From Duganella sp. 1224 (GTDB taxonomy: Bacteria; Pseudomonadota; Gammaproteobacteria; Burkholderiales; Burkholderiaceae_D): a DNA stretch of 64,000 bases. The notes beneath the pieces are model-generated. The model saw nothing but the letters and a program-made list of their open reading frames with translations. It made no database searches and was not told where the DNA came from. Where the stretch lies: the NCBI RefSeq assembly GCF_013408245.1, contig NZ_JACBYS010000009.1, forward strand, positions 62,001 to 126,000, given 5' to 3'. The position numbers and the translations under genes are program-made. Below are positions 19,461 through 28,700 of the stretch, piece by piece. Numbering within the stretch: position 1 is the first letter of the stretch; every line of letters starts with the position of its first letter.

Positions 19461-19925
19461 ATGTTCGACGTCCTTGTTTATCTCTACGAGACTTATTACC
19501 GTCCCGATGCCTGCCCCGAGCCGGCCGCATTGGCCAAGAAGCTGTCGGCCGTCGGTTTTGACGACGTCGAGATCTCCGAGGCGCTGGTGTGGCTGACCGA
19601 CCTGACGGCCATGGCGGGCGTGGAACAGGCGCTGACGGCGGCCTCCACCGGCACCCGTTTCTACGTCGAGGAAGAGCAGGACGCGCTGGGGGCGCCGGCC
19701 ATCGGCTTCATCCAGTTCCTCGAATCGGCCAAGGTGTTGTCGCCGCTGCAACGCGAGATCGTCATCGAGCGCGCGCTGGCGCTGGACGAGATGCCGGTGT
19801 CGCTGGGCAAGCTCAAGGTCATCGTGCTGATGTTGCTCTGGAGCCAAGGCAAGGAGCCGGACGCGCTGATGTTCGACGACCTGTTCGGCTCGGACGAAGA
19901 CCAGGCGCCGCGCCTGCTGCACTGA
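19461..19925 (+). CDS. smg: Smg (DUF494) family protein
   Basis: A 154-residue Smg protein. The start MFDVLVYLYETYY and the C-terminal LVLMLLWSQGKEPD-like segment (read here as VIVLMLLWSQGKEPDALMFD) are the family hallmarks. In gammaproteobacteria and betaproteobacteria smg follows dprA, as here, and precedes a topoisomerase gene. The biochemical role is unknown. The acidic C-terminus is typical. Confidence 0.92.
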   Translation: MFDVLVYLYETYYRPDACPEPAALAKKLSAVGFDDVEISEALVWLTDLTAMAGVEQALTAASTGTRFYVEEEQDALGAPAIGFIQFLESAKVLSPLQREIVIERALALDEMPVSLGKLKVIVLMLLWSQGKEPDALMFDDLFGSDEDQAPRLLH

Positions 19926-20096
19926 ATTTTCCCTTTCTTTTGTGCCATCCGGACGCGCCGTGCTTGCGGTGCGCCCGGCAATCCGCTTATTATTTGCGCT
20001 TTGACAAGACTGTGACGGAAACGTGCAGACTGCCGTGCGATCCATGTATGATGCGCATGCTGTCCCTCCCAAGTGTTAAAAACGAGATATTAAAAT

Positions 20097-22754
20097 ATGA
20101 GCAAAACCCTCATCATCGCCGAGAAACCGTCTGTCGCGAACGACATCGCCAAGACGCTGGGCGGCTTTACCAAGCACGATGAGTACTTTGAATCCGACGA
20201 GTACGTGTTGTCTTCCGCCGTCGGTCACCTGCTGGAAATTGCCGTCCCGGAAGAACATGACGTCAAGCGCGGCAAGTGGAGCTTCGCCCACCTGCCGATG
20301 ATTCCGCCGTATTTCGCGCTGAACCCGATCGCCAAGACCGAGGCGCGCCTCAAGGTGCTGAACAAGCTGATCAAGCGCAAGGATGTCACCACCCTGATCA
20401 ACGCATGCGACGCGGGCCGCGAAGGAGAACTGATCTTCCGCCTGATCGCCCAGAACGCCAAGGCCAAGCAGCCGGTCAAGCGCCTGTGGCTGCAGTCGAT
20501 GACGCCGTCCGCGATCCGCGACGGCTTCACCCACCTGCGCAGCGACGAGGAAATGATGCCGCTGGCCGACGCCGCCCGTTGCCGCTCGGAGGCCGACTGG
20601 CTGATCGGCATCAACGGCACCCGCGCCATGACCGCCTTCAACTCGAAGGAGGGCGGCTTCTATCTGACCACCGTCGGCCGGGTGCAGACGCCGACCTTGT
20701 CGATCGTGGTCGAGCGCGAAGAGAAAATCCGCAAGTTCAAGCCGCGCGACTACTGGGAAGTGCGGGCCGAGTTCGTCTGCGCCGCCGGCGTGTACGAAGG
20801 CCGCTGGCTGGACACCAAGTTCAAGAAGGACGAGACCGATCCCGAGAAGCGCGCCGAGCGCCTGTGGAGCAAGGCCGCGGCCGACTCCATCGCGCTGGCC
20901 GTGCGCGGCAAGCAGGGCAACGTCACCGAGGAAGCCAAGCCGACCACCTCAATCTCGCCGGGCCTGTTCGACCTGACCAGCCTGCAGCGCGAGGCCAACT
21001 CGCGTTTCGGCTTCTCGGCCAAGAACACGCTGGGCCTGGCGCAGGCGCTGTACGAGAAGCACAAGGTGCTGACCTATCCGCGTACCGACTCGCGCCACCT
21101 GCCGGAAGACTACCTGGCGACCGTGCAGCAGACGCTGGAGGTGGTGAAGGAGAACCACAACTACCACCAGTTCGCCAAGCAGATCCTGGACAAGGGCTGG
21201 GTCAAGCCGAACAAGCGCATCTTCGACAACACCAAGATTTCGGACCACTTCGCGATCATCCCGACCACCATCGCGCCGAAGAACCTGTCCGAGCCGGAAC
21301 AGAAGCTGTACGACCTGGTCACGCGCCGCTTCATGGCGGTGTTCTTCCCGGCCGCCGAGTTCCAGGTCACCACCCGCTACACCGAGGTGTCGGGCCATAC
21401 CTTCAAGACCGAAGGCAAGGTCATGACCCATCCGGGCTGGCTGGCGATCTACGGCAAGGAAGCCGATGACGGCGACAAGGAAAAGGAAGGCGGCAACAAC
21501 AAGAGCCTGGTGCCGGTGGCCAAGGGCGAGAAGGTGCTGACCGACAAGGTCGACGCCAACGGCCTGGTCACCAAGCCGCCGGCGCGCTATACCGAAGCGA
21601 CGCTGCTGTCGGCGATGGAAGGCGCCGGCAAGCTGGTGGAAGACGACGAGCTGCGCGACGCCATGGCCGGCAAGGGCCTGGGCACGCCGGCCACGCGCGC
21701 CGCCACCATCGAGGGCCTGCTGACCGAGAAGTATCTGCTGCGCGAAGGCCGCGAGCTGATGCCGACCGCCAAGGCGTTCCAGCTGATGACGCTGCTGCGC
21801 GGCCTGGGCGTCAACGAGCTGACCGCGCCGGAACTGACCGGCGAGTGGGAATACAAGCTGTCGCAGATGGAAAAGGGCAAGATCTCGCGCGAAGAGTTCA
21901 TGCGCGAGATCGCGCAGATGACGCAGGTGATCGTCAAGCGCGCCAAGGAATACGACAACGACACCATTCCGGGCGACTACGCCACGCTGACCGCGCCGTG
22001 CCCGAACTGCAACCACGTGGTCAAGGAAAACTACCGCCGCTTCGCCTGCACCCATTGCGATTTCTCGATGAGCAAAACGCCGGGCGGGCGCCAGTTTGAG
22101 ATCGAGGAAGTGGAACAGCTGCTGCGTGACCGCACCATCGGTCCGCTGCAAGGCTTCCGCTCCAAGATGGGCCGGCCGTTCGCGGCCATCCTGCGCATCG
22201 TCAAGGACGAGGAGATCAAGAACTACAAGCTGGAATTCGACTTCGGCCAGAACGACGAGTCGGAAGATTCGGAACCGGTCGACTTCAGCGGCCAGACGCC
22301 GCTGGGTCCGTGCCCGAAGTGCAATGGCGGCGTGTACGAGATGGGCCTGGCCTACGTGTGCGAACACAGCGTGGCCAAGCCGAAGACCTGCGACTTCCGC
22401 AGCGGCCGCATCATCCTGCAGCAGGAAATCCTGCCGGAGCAGATGGCCAAGCTGCTCAACGACGGCAAGACCGACCTGCTGCCAGGCTTCATCTCGCAGC
22501 GCACGCGCCGTCCGTTCAAGGCCTTCCTGGTGAAGGGCAAGGACGGCAAGATCAGCTTCGAGTTCGAAGAGCGCAAGGCCAAGGCGCCGGCCAAGGGCAA
22601 GGCGGCCGCGGCGGACGAGGGCGCGGCGGAAGCGGCGCCAGCGCCGGTCAAAAAAGCCGCGGCCGTGAAGAAGCCAGCGGCCAAAAAGCCGGCCGCAAAG
22701 AAACCCGCCGCAAAAAAGGCCGCCCCTAAAAAAGCTGCCGCCACCGCGGAGTAA
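20097..22754 (+). CDS. topB: DNA topoisomerase III with Lys/Ala-rich tail
   Basis: An 885-residue type IA topoisomerase. The Toprim domain has IIAEKPSVA (Glu9) and DAGREGE (105-111); the active tyrosine is Tyr327 in TYPRTDSR. Two zinc-finger-like cysteine clusters follow the core: CPNCNHVV...CTHC near residue 640 and CPKCNGG...C near residue 738. The last 45 residues are Lys/Ala/Pro repeats (AAKKPAAKK type), resembling histone H1-like tails and probably increasing DNA affinity. It decatenates and relaxes DNA through single-strand passage. A strong terminator follows. Confidence 0.95.
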   Translation: MSKTLIIAEKPSVANDIAKTLGGFTKHDEYFESDEYVLSSAVGHLLEIAVPEEHDVKRGKWSFAHLPMIPPYFALNPIAKTEARLKVLNKLIKRKDVTTLINACDAGREGELIFRLIAQNAKAKQPVKRLWLQSMTPSAIRDGFTHLRSDEEMMPLADAARCRSEADWLIGINGTRAMTAFNSKEGGFYLTTVGRVQTPTLSIVVEREEKIRKFKPRDYWEVRAEFVCAAGVYEGRWLDTKFKKDETDPEKRAERLWSKAAADSIALAVRGKQGNVTEEAKPTTSISPGLFDLTSLQREANSRFGFSAKNTLGLAQALYEKHKVLTYPRTDSRHLPEDYLATVQQTLEVVKENHNYHQFAKQILDKGWVKPNKRIFDNTKISDHFAIIPTTIAPKNLSEPEQKLYDLVTRRFMAVFFPAAEFQVTTRYTEVSGHTFKTEGKVMTHPGWLAIYGKEADDGDKEKEGGNNKSLVPVAKGEKVLTDKVDANGLVTKPPARYTEATLLSAMEGAGKLVEDDELRDAMAGKGLGTPATRAATIEGLLTEKYLLREGRELMPTAKAFQLMTLLRGLGVNELTAPELTGEWEYKLSQMEKGKISREEFMREIAQMTQVIVKRAKEYDNDTIPGDYATLTAPCPNCNHVVKENYRRFACTHCDFSMSKTPGGRQFEIEEVEQLLRDRTIGPLQGFRSKMGRPFAAILRIVKDEEIKNYKLEFDFGQNDESEDSEPVDFSGQTPLGPCPKCNGGVYEMGLAYVCEHSVAKPKTCDFRSGRIILQQEILPEQMAKLLNDGKTDLLPGFISQRTRRPFKAFLVKGKDGKISFEFEERKAKAPAKGKAAAADEGAAEAAPAPVKKAAAVKKPAAKKPAAKKPAAKKAAPKKAAATAE

Positions 22755-22758
22755 AACG

Positions 22759-22789
22759 AAAACGGGACACGCAAGTGTCCCGTTTTTTT
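22759..22789 (+). terminator. Intrinsic terminator of topB
   Basis: A 12-bp perfect stem (AAAACGGGACAC with GTGTCCCGTTTT) around a GCAA tetraloop, with a run of seven T on the 3' side, begins 4 bases after the topB stop. Confidence 0.93.
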
Positions 22790-22963
22790 ATGCGGCCAGG
22801 CCAGGCCGGGCGCTGTGCGATAGCATGGCCATGGCTGGCGCAACGATACAACTGGTAACTTTTCTTACGAAAGTCGGGTCGTCGCCGCGCGCGGCGGGCG
22901 CGTTGAAGGAGCAAGAGCGCTGAAGAACAGCGGTCTGCCAACCGACAGAAAAGGAACAATGCC

Positions 22964-23446
22964 ATGAAAACCAAGACCCTGATGATCACCGCCGGCCTGC
23001 TTTCGATGATCAGCGCAGCAGCGTTTGCGCAAAATCCCGTGGCCCAGGTCCAGCAAGACAACGCGCAGATCCGCCAGGACACCAAACAAATTCACCAGGA
23101 CAACCGCGAAATCCGCCACGACAACACCGTCATCGCGGTGAAGCAGGGCGAGGTGGCTGCCGGCAAGCAGCAACTGCAGGCCGAGCGGCAGGAAAGCCGG
23201 GCGCTGGCCCACGCCGAGCACCAGGATCTGAAGCAGGGCAACCTGGCCGGCGCCGCCCAGCTGGAGCAGGCCCGTCGCGGCGAGCAGCAGGCGATCCAGC
23301 GGCAGAAGCAGGAAATCCGCCATGATCAGAAAGTGATCGCCCACCATGCCGCCGACAAGCACGCGGCCCAGGTGGCGCGCCAGGAGGACAAGGTGGACCG
23401 CCATCTCGACACCGCCAAGCGTGATCACGACGCCAACAAGCTCTGA
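22964..23446 (+). CDS. Exported coiled-coil protein with polar repeats
   Basis: A 160-residue protein with a clear signal peptide (LMITAGLLSMISAAAFAQ). The mature part has no hydrophobic core: it consists of Gln/Asp/His/Lys-rich heptad-like units such as QIRQDTKQ, IHQDNRE and IRHDNTVI, repeated again near residue 118 as EIRHDQKVIAHH. It is probably an extended periplasmic coiled coil; the many His residues could bind metal. AGGA lies a suitable distance before the start. I recognise no family with known function. Confidence 0.72.
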   Translation: MKTKTLMITAGLLSMISAAAFAQNPVAQVQQDNAQIRQDTKQIHQDNREIRHDNTVIAVKQGEVAAGKQQLQAERQESRALAHAEHQDLKQGNLAGAAQLEQARRGEQQAIQRQKQEIRHDQKVIAHHAADKHAAQVARQEDKVDRHLDTAKRDHDANKL

Positions 23447-23526
23447 TTGTCACCCTGCCAAGGCCGGACGCCGCCACGCGCTCCGGCCTTGCACATGGTG
23501 CCGCAAGGCACTATATTGAAGTCATC

Positions 23527-24009
23527 ATGACCGTTACCCTGAACACCGTCACCGCCAACGCGGCTTACCAGCCGTACGTGCCCACCGTCGCCCAGAGCGC
23601 CACGGCGGCGGCGGCCTTGTCGTCCGAGGCGGTCAGCCTGTCGGCCCAGTCGGCGGTGGTGGCGTCGCTTGGCGGCTCGACCGGCGCCGCGGTGTACTCG
23701 CCGTCCGGCCTGCTGAACAGCCTGCAGCAGGCGGGCGAGGTCAAGGAGCCGGTCGCTGTGCCGGCCGACGGCAGCGACGCCGACACCACCAACCGCGCGC
23801 AGGATGCGCTCGACCAGGGGATACTGTCCAGCCTGAATACCGCCGGCGCCGGCATCTACAACGGCAGCGGCACGGCCACCGCCGGCCTGTCCGATCAGGC
23901 GGCGAGCAACTGGGCGGATCTGCTCAAGACCAATCCCGACCTGGCCGGCACCGTCATTGCCAGCTCGTTCGAGCAGGGCATCGTCAGCACGCTGCACGTC
24001 ACCGCCTAG
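23527..24009 (+). CDS. Small Ala/Ser-rich protein of unknown function
   Basis: A 160-residue protein without a signal peptide or membrane helix. The N-terminal half is low-complexity Ala/Ser/Val (SATAAAALSSEAVSLSAQ), reminiscent of the unstructured N-termini of flagellar or secreted proteins; the C-terminal half (DALDQGILSSLNTAGAG onward) is more regular and amphipathic. Codon usage is typical of the genome, supporting a real gene. It lies upstream of a chemoreceptor in the same direction, but the gap of 138 bases suggests separate expression. Confidence 0.6.
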   Translation: MTVTLNTVTANAAYQPYVPTVAQSATAAAALSSEAVSLSAQSAVVASLGGSTGAAVYSPSGLLNSLQQAGEVKEPVAVPADGSDADTTNRAQDALDQGILSSLNTAGAGIYNGSGTATAGLSDQAASNWADLLKTNPDLAGTVIASSFEQGIVSTLHVTA

Positions 24010-24147
24010 TCACACCCGCGCATTAAAATAATTGCCGTGCTAAACTGTTGATTCTTTAGGGCAATCAATCTTCTGCTGCCCGAATCGCGGTTGCCACAGT
24101 CGCAACGTATCTTTATTTTTCAACATTGCCATTACGGCACGGTACTC

Positions 24148-25686
24148 ATGAACAATTTTAAAATTGGCACGCGCCTGGCGGCGGGCTTCGGGTTGGTATT
24201 GGCGTTGATGATCCTGATGACGGTGATCGGCATACGCCACATGCATACGGTGGCGATGGCCACGCGCGACATGATGCAGCAGCCGCTGGCCAAGGAGCGC
24301 ATGATCAGCGACTGGTATCGCCTGATCCACACCAGCGTGCGGCGCACGTCGGCCATCTCGAAAAGCTCGGACCCGTCGCTGGGCCCGTTCTTTGCGGACG
24401 ACACCAGGCAGTCGGTGGCAGAAATTAACAAGCTGCAGAAAAACGTGGAAGAGCTGCTGGAAGGCGACGACGAAAAGGCGCTGTACGACAAGCTCAAGGA
24501 ATATCGCAAGGTATATGGCGAATCGCGCGACAAGATCGTCGCGCTGAAAAAGGACGGCAAGCTGGACGAGGCGGCCGAGGAACTGGAACAGCGCTTCACG
24601 CCGGCCGGCAAGGCCTACCTGGGCGCGCTGAGCACGCTGCTGGAGCACCAGCGCAAAAACATGGACAGCCAGGCCGAGCAGATCGAATCGCTGTACGAGA
24701 GCAACCGCGCCTTCATGGTCGTGTTCGGCTTGGTGGTGCTGGCGCTGGGCGTGCTGTGCGCGTGGCGCCTGACGCGCGGCATCACGGTGCCGCTGGGGCA
24801 GGCGGTCGACATCGCCGAGGCGGTGGCGCAGCGCGACCTGACCACGCACATCGAAGTCACCAGCGGCGACGAAACCGGGCGCCTGCTGCAATCGCTGCAG
24901 AAGATGAACGATGGCCTGATCAGCATCGTCACCGACGTCCGCCACGGCACCGAGAACATCGCCACCGCCTCCAACCAGATCGCCGCCGGCAACCTCGACC
25001 TGTCGGGCCGCACCGAGGAGCAGGCCTCCAGCCTGGAGGAAACCGCGTCCTCGATGGAAGAGCTGACCGCCACCGTCAAGCAGAACGCCGACAACGCGCG
25101 CCAGGCCAACCAGCTGGCGGTGAAGGCGTCGGAAGTGGCGCAGCGCGGCGGCGGCGTGGTGGCCGAGGTGGTCAGCACGATGGACGCCATCACCGGCTCG
25201 TCGCGCAAGATCGCCGACATCATCAGCGTCATCGACGGCATTGCCTTCCAGACCAACATTCTGGCGCTGAACGCCGCGGTGGAAGCGGCGCGCGCGGGCG
25301 AGCAGGGGCGCGGCTTCGCGGTGGTGGCGTCGGAAGTGCGCAACCTGGCGCAGCGCAGCGCGGCGGCGGCCAAGGAAATCAAGGCGCTGATCGACGACTC
25401 GCTGAACAAGGTGGACGCTGGCAGCATGCTGGTGTCGCAGGCCGGCAGCACCATGACCGAGGTGGTGGACAGCATCCAGCGCGTGACCGACATCATGGGC
25501 GAGATCACCTCGGCCACGGTGGAGCAGAGCAGTGGCATCGAGCAGGTCAACCAGGCGATCGGCCAGATGGACCAGGTAACGCAGCAGAACGCCGCGCTGG
25601 TGGAGCAAGCCGCCGCCGCCGCCGCCTCGCTGCACGACCAGGCCGACGCGCTGACCGCCATCGTCGCCGTCTTCAAGCTGCGCTAA
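24148..25686 (+). CDS. Methyl-accepting chemotaxis protein
   Basis: A 512-residue chemoreceptor. TM1 is at about 10-30, a four-helix-bundle periplasmic sensor at about 32-190, TM2 at about 191-212 (FMVVFGLVVLALGVLCAW), HAMP at about 213-266 and a signalling coiled coil to the end. The highly conserved hairpin tip reads IAFQTNILALNAAVEAARAG and is complete. The start is ATG 24148 (MNNFKIGTRLAAGF), which is the standard beginning of this receptor class. There is no C-terminal NWETF-type pentapeptide for CheR tethering. The ligand is unknown. Confidence 0.95.
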   Translation: MNNFKIGTRLAAGFGLVLALMILMTVIGIRHMHTVAMATRDMMQQPLAKERMISDWYRLIHTSVRRTSAISKSSDPSLGPFFADDTRQSVAEINKLQKNVEELLEGDDEKALYDKLKEYRKVYGESRDKIVALKKDGKLDEAAEELEQRFTPAGKAYLGALSTLLEHQRKNMDSQAEQIESLYESNRAFMVVFGLVVLALGVLCAWRLTRGITVPLGQAVDIAEAVAQRDLTTHIEVTSGDETGRLLQSLQKMNDGLISIVTDVRHGTENIATASNQIAAGNLDLSGRTEEQASSLEETASSMEELTATVKQNADNARQANQLAVKASEVAQRGGGVVAEVVSTMDAITGSSRKIADIISVIDGIAFQTNILALNAAVEAARAGEQGRGFAVVASEVRNLAQRSAAAAKEIKALIDDSLNKVDAGSMLVSQAGSTMTEVVDSIQRVTDIMGEITSATVEQSSGIEQVNQAIGQMDQVTQQNAALVEQAAAAAASLHDQADALTAIVAVFKLR

Positions 25687-25690
25687 CACT

Positions 25691-25778
25691 CCGGGGTCAG
25701 GTCCTCCATTTCTACACGGCCTCTGCCGTACGCGCGCGTACGGCAGAGGCCGTGTAGAAATGGAGGACCTGACCCCGG
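25691..25778. repeat. Perfect 88-bp palindrome
   Basis: Positions 25691-25734 are exactly complementary to 25735-25778, with no loop and no mismatch. The outer ends read CCGGGGTCAGGTCC and its complement, sharing GGGGTCAG with the 30-bp palindromes elsewhere in the window. It lies between the 3' ends of the chemoreceptor gene (4 bases away) and the ABC/peptidase gene (2 bases away), so any transcript from either side runs into it. Confidence 0.95.
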
Positions 25779-25780
25779 GT

Positions 25781-28700
25781 TTATTGGGTGAGTTCGACGT
25801 TGATCATGTTGTCGTCGGGCTTGCGGTCGATGAGTTTGTTGTCGGGGTCGATGCCGGCCTTGGCCGGGCGGCCGCTGACGATGACCGTGTAGCGGTTCTC
25901 CTTTTGCTCGATCAGCTTGCGCTCGCGCAGCAGGCTGTTGCCGTCCTTGTCGTCGACGCCAATGTCGATCCAGTCTTTCAGCGCCACGTCCTGTTCCTCG
26001 CCCTGCTCGCCGGCGCGCACCTTGGCGGCGCTGACCGTGAAGCTGACTTCGTACTTGCCGTCGGCCAGCTTGCGCGCGCTGGCCGCCACCGCGTGGTTTT
26101 CGTACAGCACGATGTGGTTGAACAGGTCGTCGATCAGGTAGGCCTGGTCCGGCGGCGTGATCTTGCGCAGCGCCGCCACCAGGATGTCCGCGCCCGGATA
26201 CGGACCCGACGCGCGGCCGTACTGCGCCAGCATTTCCTTCAGCGCGCCGTTGACCTTGTCCTCGCCCAGGATGTCCTGCAGCTGGTACATCGCCAGGCTG
26301 CCCTTGCGGTACTGGATGTAGTTCTGGTTTTCATTTTCCGCCAGCGGCAGTTCCTTCTTGCGCTCCAGCGCACGGCCGATCAGGTATTGCTCCAGGTCGT
26401 AGTGCAGGAAGCGCCGCATCTTGCTGGCGCCGAAGTTTTTCTTCATCACCATCAGCGCCGAGTATTCGGCCAGCGTTTCGGTCAGCACCGTGCTGCCGCG
26501 CGTGTTGCCGCCCACCAGTTGATGCCCCCACCACTGGTGCGCCACTTCGTGCGCGGTGATGTAGAACGGGTAGTCGATGTCTTTCGGGTTCTTGTCGTTG
26601 ACCTTGGCGATGAAGCCCACCGCTTCCGAGTAAGGAATGGTGTTCGGGAACGATTGCGCAAAGCGCTCGTAGCGCGGGAATTCGACGATGCGCACCAGCT
26701 TGTGCTGGTAGGGGCCGAAGTTCCGGGTGTAGTAGTCCAGCGATTCCTTGATGCCCTTGTCCATCCGCTCCAGGTTGTACTCGTGGCCGGGATGGTAGTA
26801 CAGCTCGATGCCGACGTCCTGCCACCAGTCGCGCTTGATCGCGTAGCGCGCCGACTGGATGCCGTACATGTTCAGCATCGGCTGGTCCATCTGGTAGTGG
26901 AAGTAGCGCCGGCCCTGGCTGCTCCAGTCCTTGACCAGCGTGCCCGGCGCCACCGCGGTCTGGTCGGCGCTGGTGCCGATGGTGGCGTCGAAGCGGATCC
27001 AGTCGGCGTCGTTGCTGACGAAGTTGTGCGCCAGGCCGGCCGGGTCGTCGCGCGGCAGCATGCGTTCGCGCGCGGCCAGGCCGTGTTTCTTGCGGTCGCG
27101 TGCGTCGTCCAGCTCCCAGCCCGGCTGGTAGCCGATGTGCGGCATCACGTCGCTGTTGAGGAAGGTGCCGTTGCCGACCACCGGGGTGTCGCGGCCGAGG
27201 CCGAGGATGCCGCCCGGCGCGTAGCGCAGCTCGAAGTCCATGGCCAGTTGCGCGCCCGGCGCCAGTGGCTTGCTGAGCTTGTAGGTGTAGAAGCCCAGCG
27301 CGCGGTCTTGCAGGCCGTCGCGCACCGGCTGGTCGAAGCGCACCTGGTACTGGCTGGCCAGGTTGTCCTGCGAGACGATGATGTCGGTCACCGGCTGCGT
27401 GCTCTTGTTCTGCAGCAGGTAGCGGCCCTTGACCGCGAGCGTGCGCTGCGCCGGCCACAGTTCGACGTTGAGCTTGACGTCGGTGATGCGCGGCTGCGGC
27501 AGCACCGCGTATTGCTTGTACTTGCGCTCGTAATCGGCCTTGTCGCTTTCCTTGTCGTAGGCCGACTGGTAGCTGCGCGCCACGTGCTGGTTGTAGAACA
27601 GCACGCCGCCGGCGCCGCCGAAGATCAGCACGCCGATGGCGATGCTGGCCAGCACCGGCATGGTCAGCGCGTGGCGCGCCAGTTGCAGGCGCTGGCGCCA
27701 GCCGTCGTTGGCGCCGCGCGCCCAGAACAGCAGCGCGGCCACCACCAGCAGCAGCGCGGCGCCGCCCCAGTAGGCCTCGTACCAGCGCTGGCGCACCAGG
27801 AAGTGGCCGTAGCCGTTCATCGCCGAGTACACCAGGTCGGGCAGGGTGCCGTAGATCAGCAGCGGGTTGTCCAGTCCCAGCGTGCCGGCGGTGACGGTGA
27901 TCAGGTAGTAGCTGATCATGGCGAAGTAGGCGATGTAGCGCTGGTTGATGATCACCTGCAGCGCGATCGCCAGCACCGCCGTCAGCGCGTAGCCGGGCAG
28001 TAAGATCAGGAACAGGTGGCGCAGGTACAGCCCCGGCTCCAGCAGGAAGTAGCCCTGGAAGACCTGTACCGCCATGCCGCTCAGCATGACGATGACCAGC
28101 AGCAGCGCCTGCAGCCCGATCAGCGCGAACAGCTTGGCCAGCAGCGGTAGCCAGCTCGGCACCGGCAGCGCGTCCAGCATCAGCGCCATGTGGGCTTCGC
28201 GTTCGCGCCAGATCAGCTCGCCCGCGTAGAAGGTGGTGATCACCATCATGAACAGCTCGAAGGTGTTGCTGACCACCTCCAGCACCTGGTAGGTGACCGG
28301 GTAGGTGTTGGTGCCGTAGATCGAGCCCAGGTCCAGCGACGCGGCCAGCATCATCAGCACGCCGGCCAGCACGATCACCAGGAAGTAGATGTTCTTGGTG
28401 GTTTCGCGCAGGTTGAGCCAGGTCGAGCGCAGCAGCAGCCAGCCGAGGCTGCGGGCCTGGAAGTCCGGCGCCTCGCGCGTGTTGACCGAGGCCTGCGACA
28501 GGTGCTGCGGCAGCTCGCCCTCGCCGCTGCTGTTGCGGCTGTGGCCGCTATCGATGGTGGCGACGAAGTGGAAGCGCCAGTAGCCGACCAGCAGGCCGAC
28601 CAGCGCGGCCGAGGCCCAGATCACGCGGTTCAGCAGGTACACCCCCTCCGGCCAGAACATGCGGGTGCTGCGCTCGACCAGCGGCCAGTACTCGGTGAGG

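Noticed and set aside
24040..25689. A 549-codon frame antisense to the chemoreceptor
   Set aside because: Shadow of a conserved chemoreceptor; no family features and no ribosome site.
26331..27458. Separate minus-strand gene inside the permease-peptidase coding region
   Set aside because: It is an alternative frame of the same strand with Arg/Ala/Gly-rich text; the peptidase motifs lie in the longer frame.
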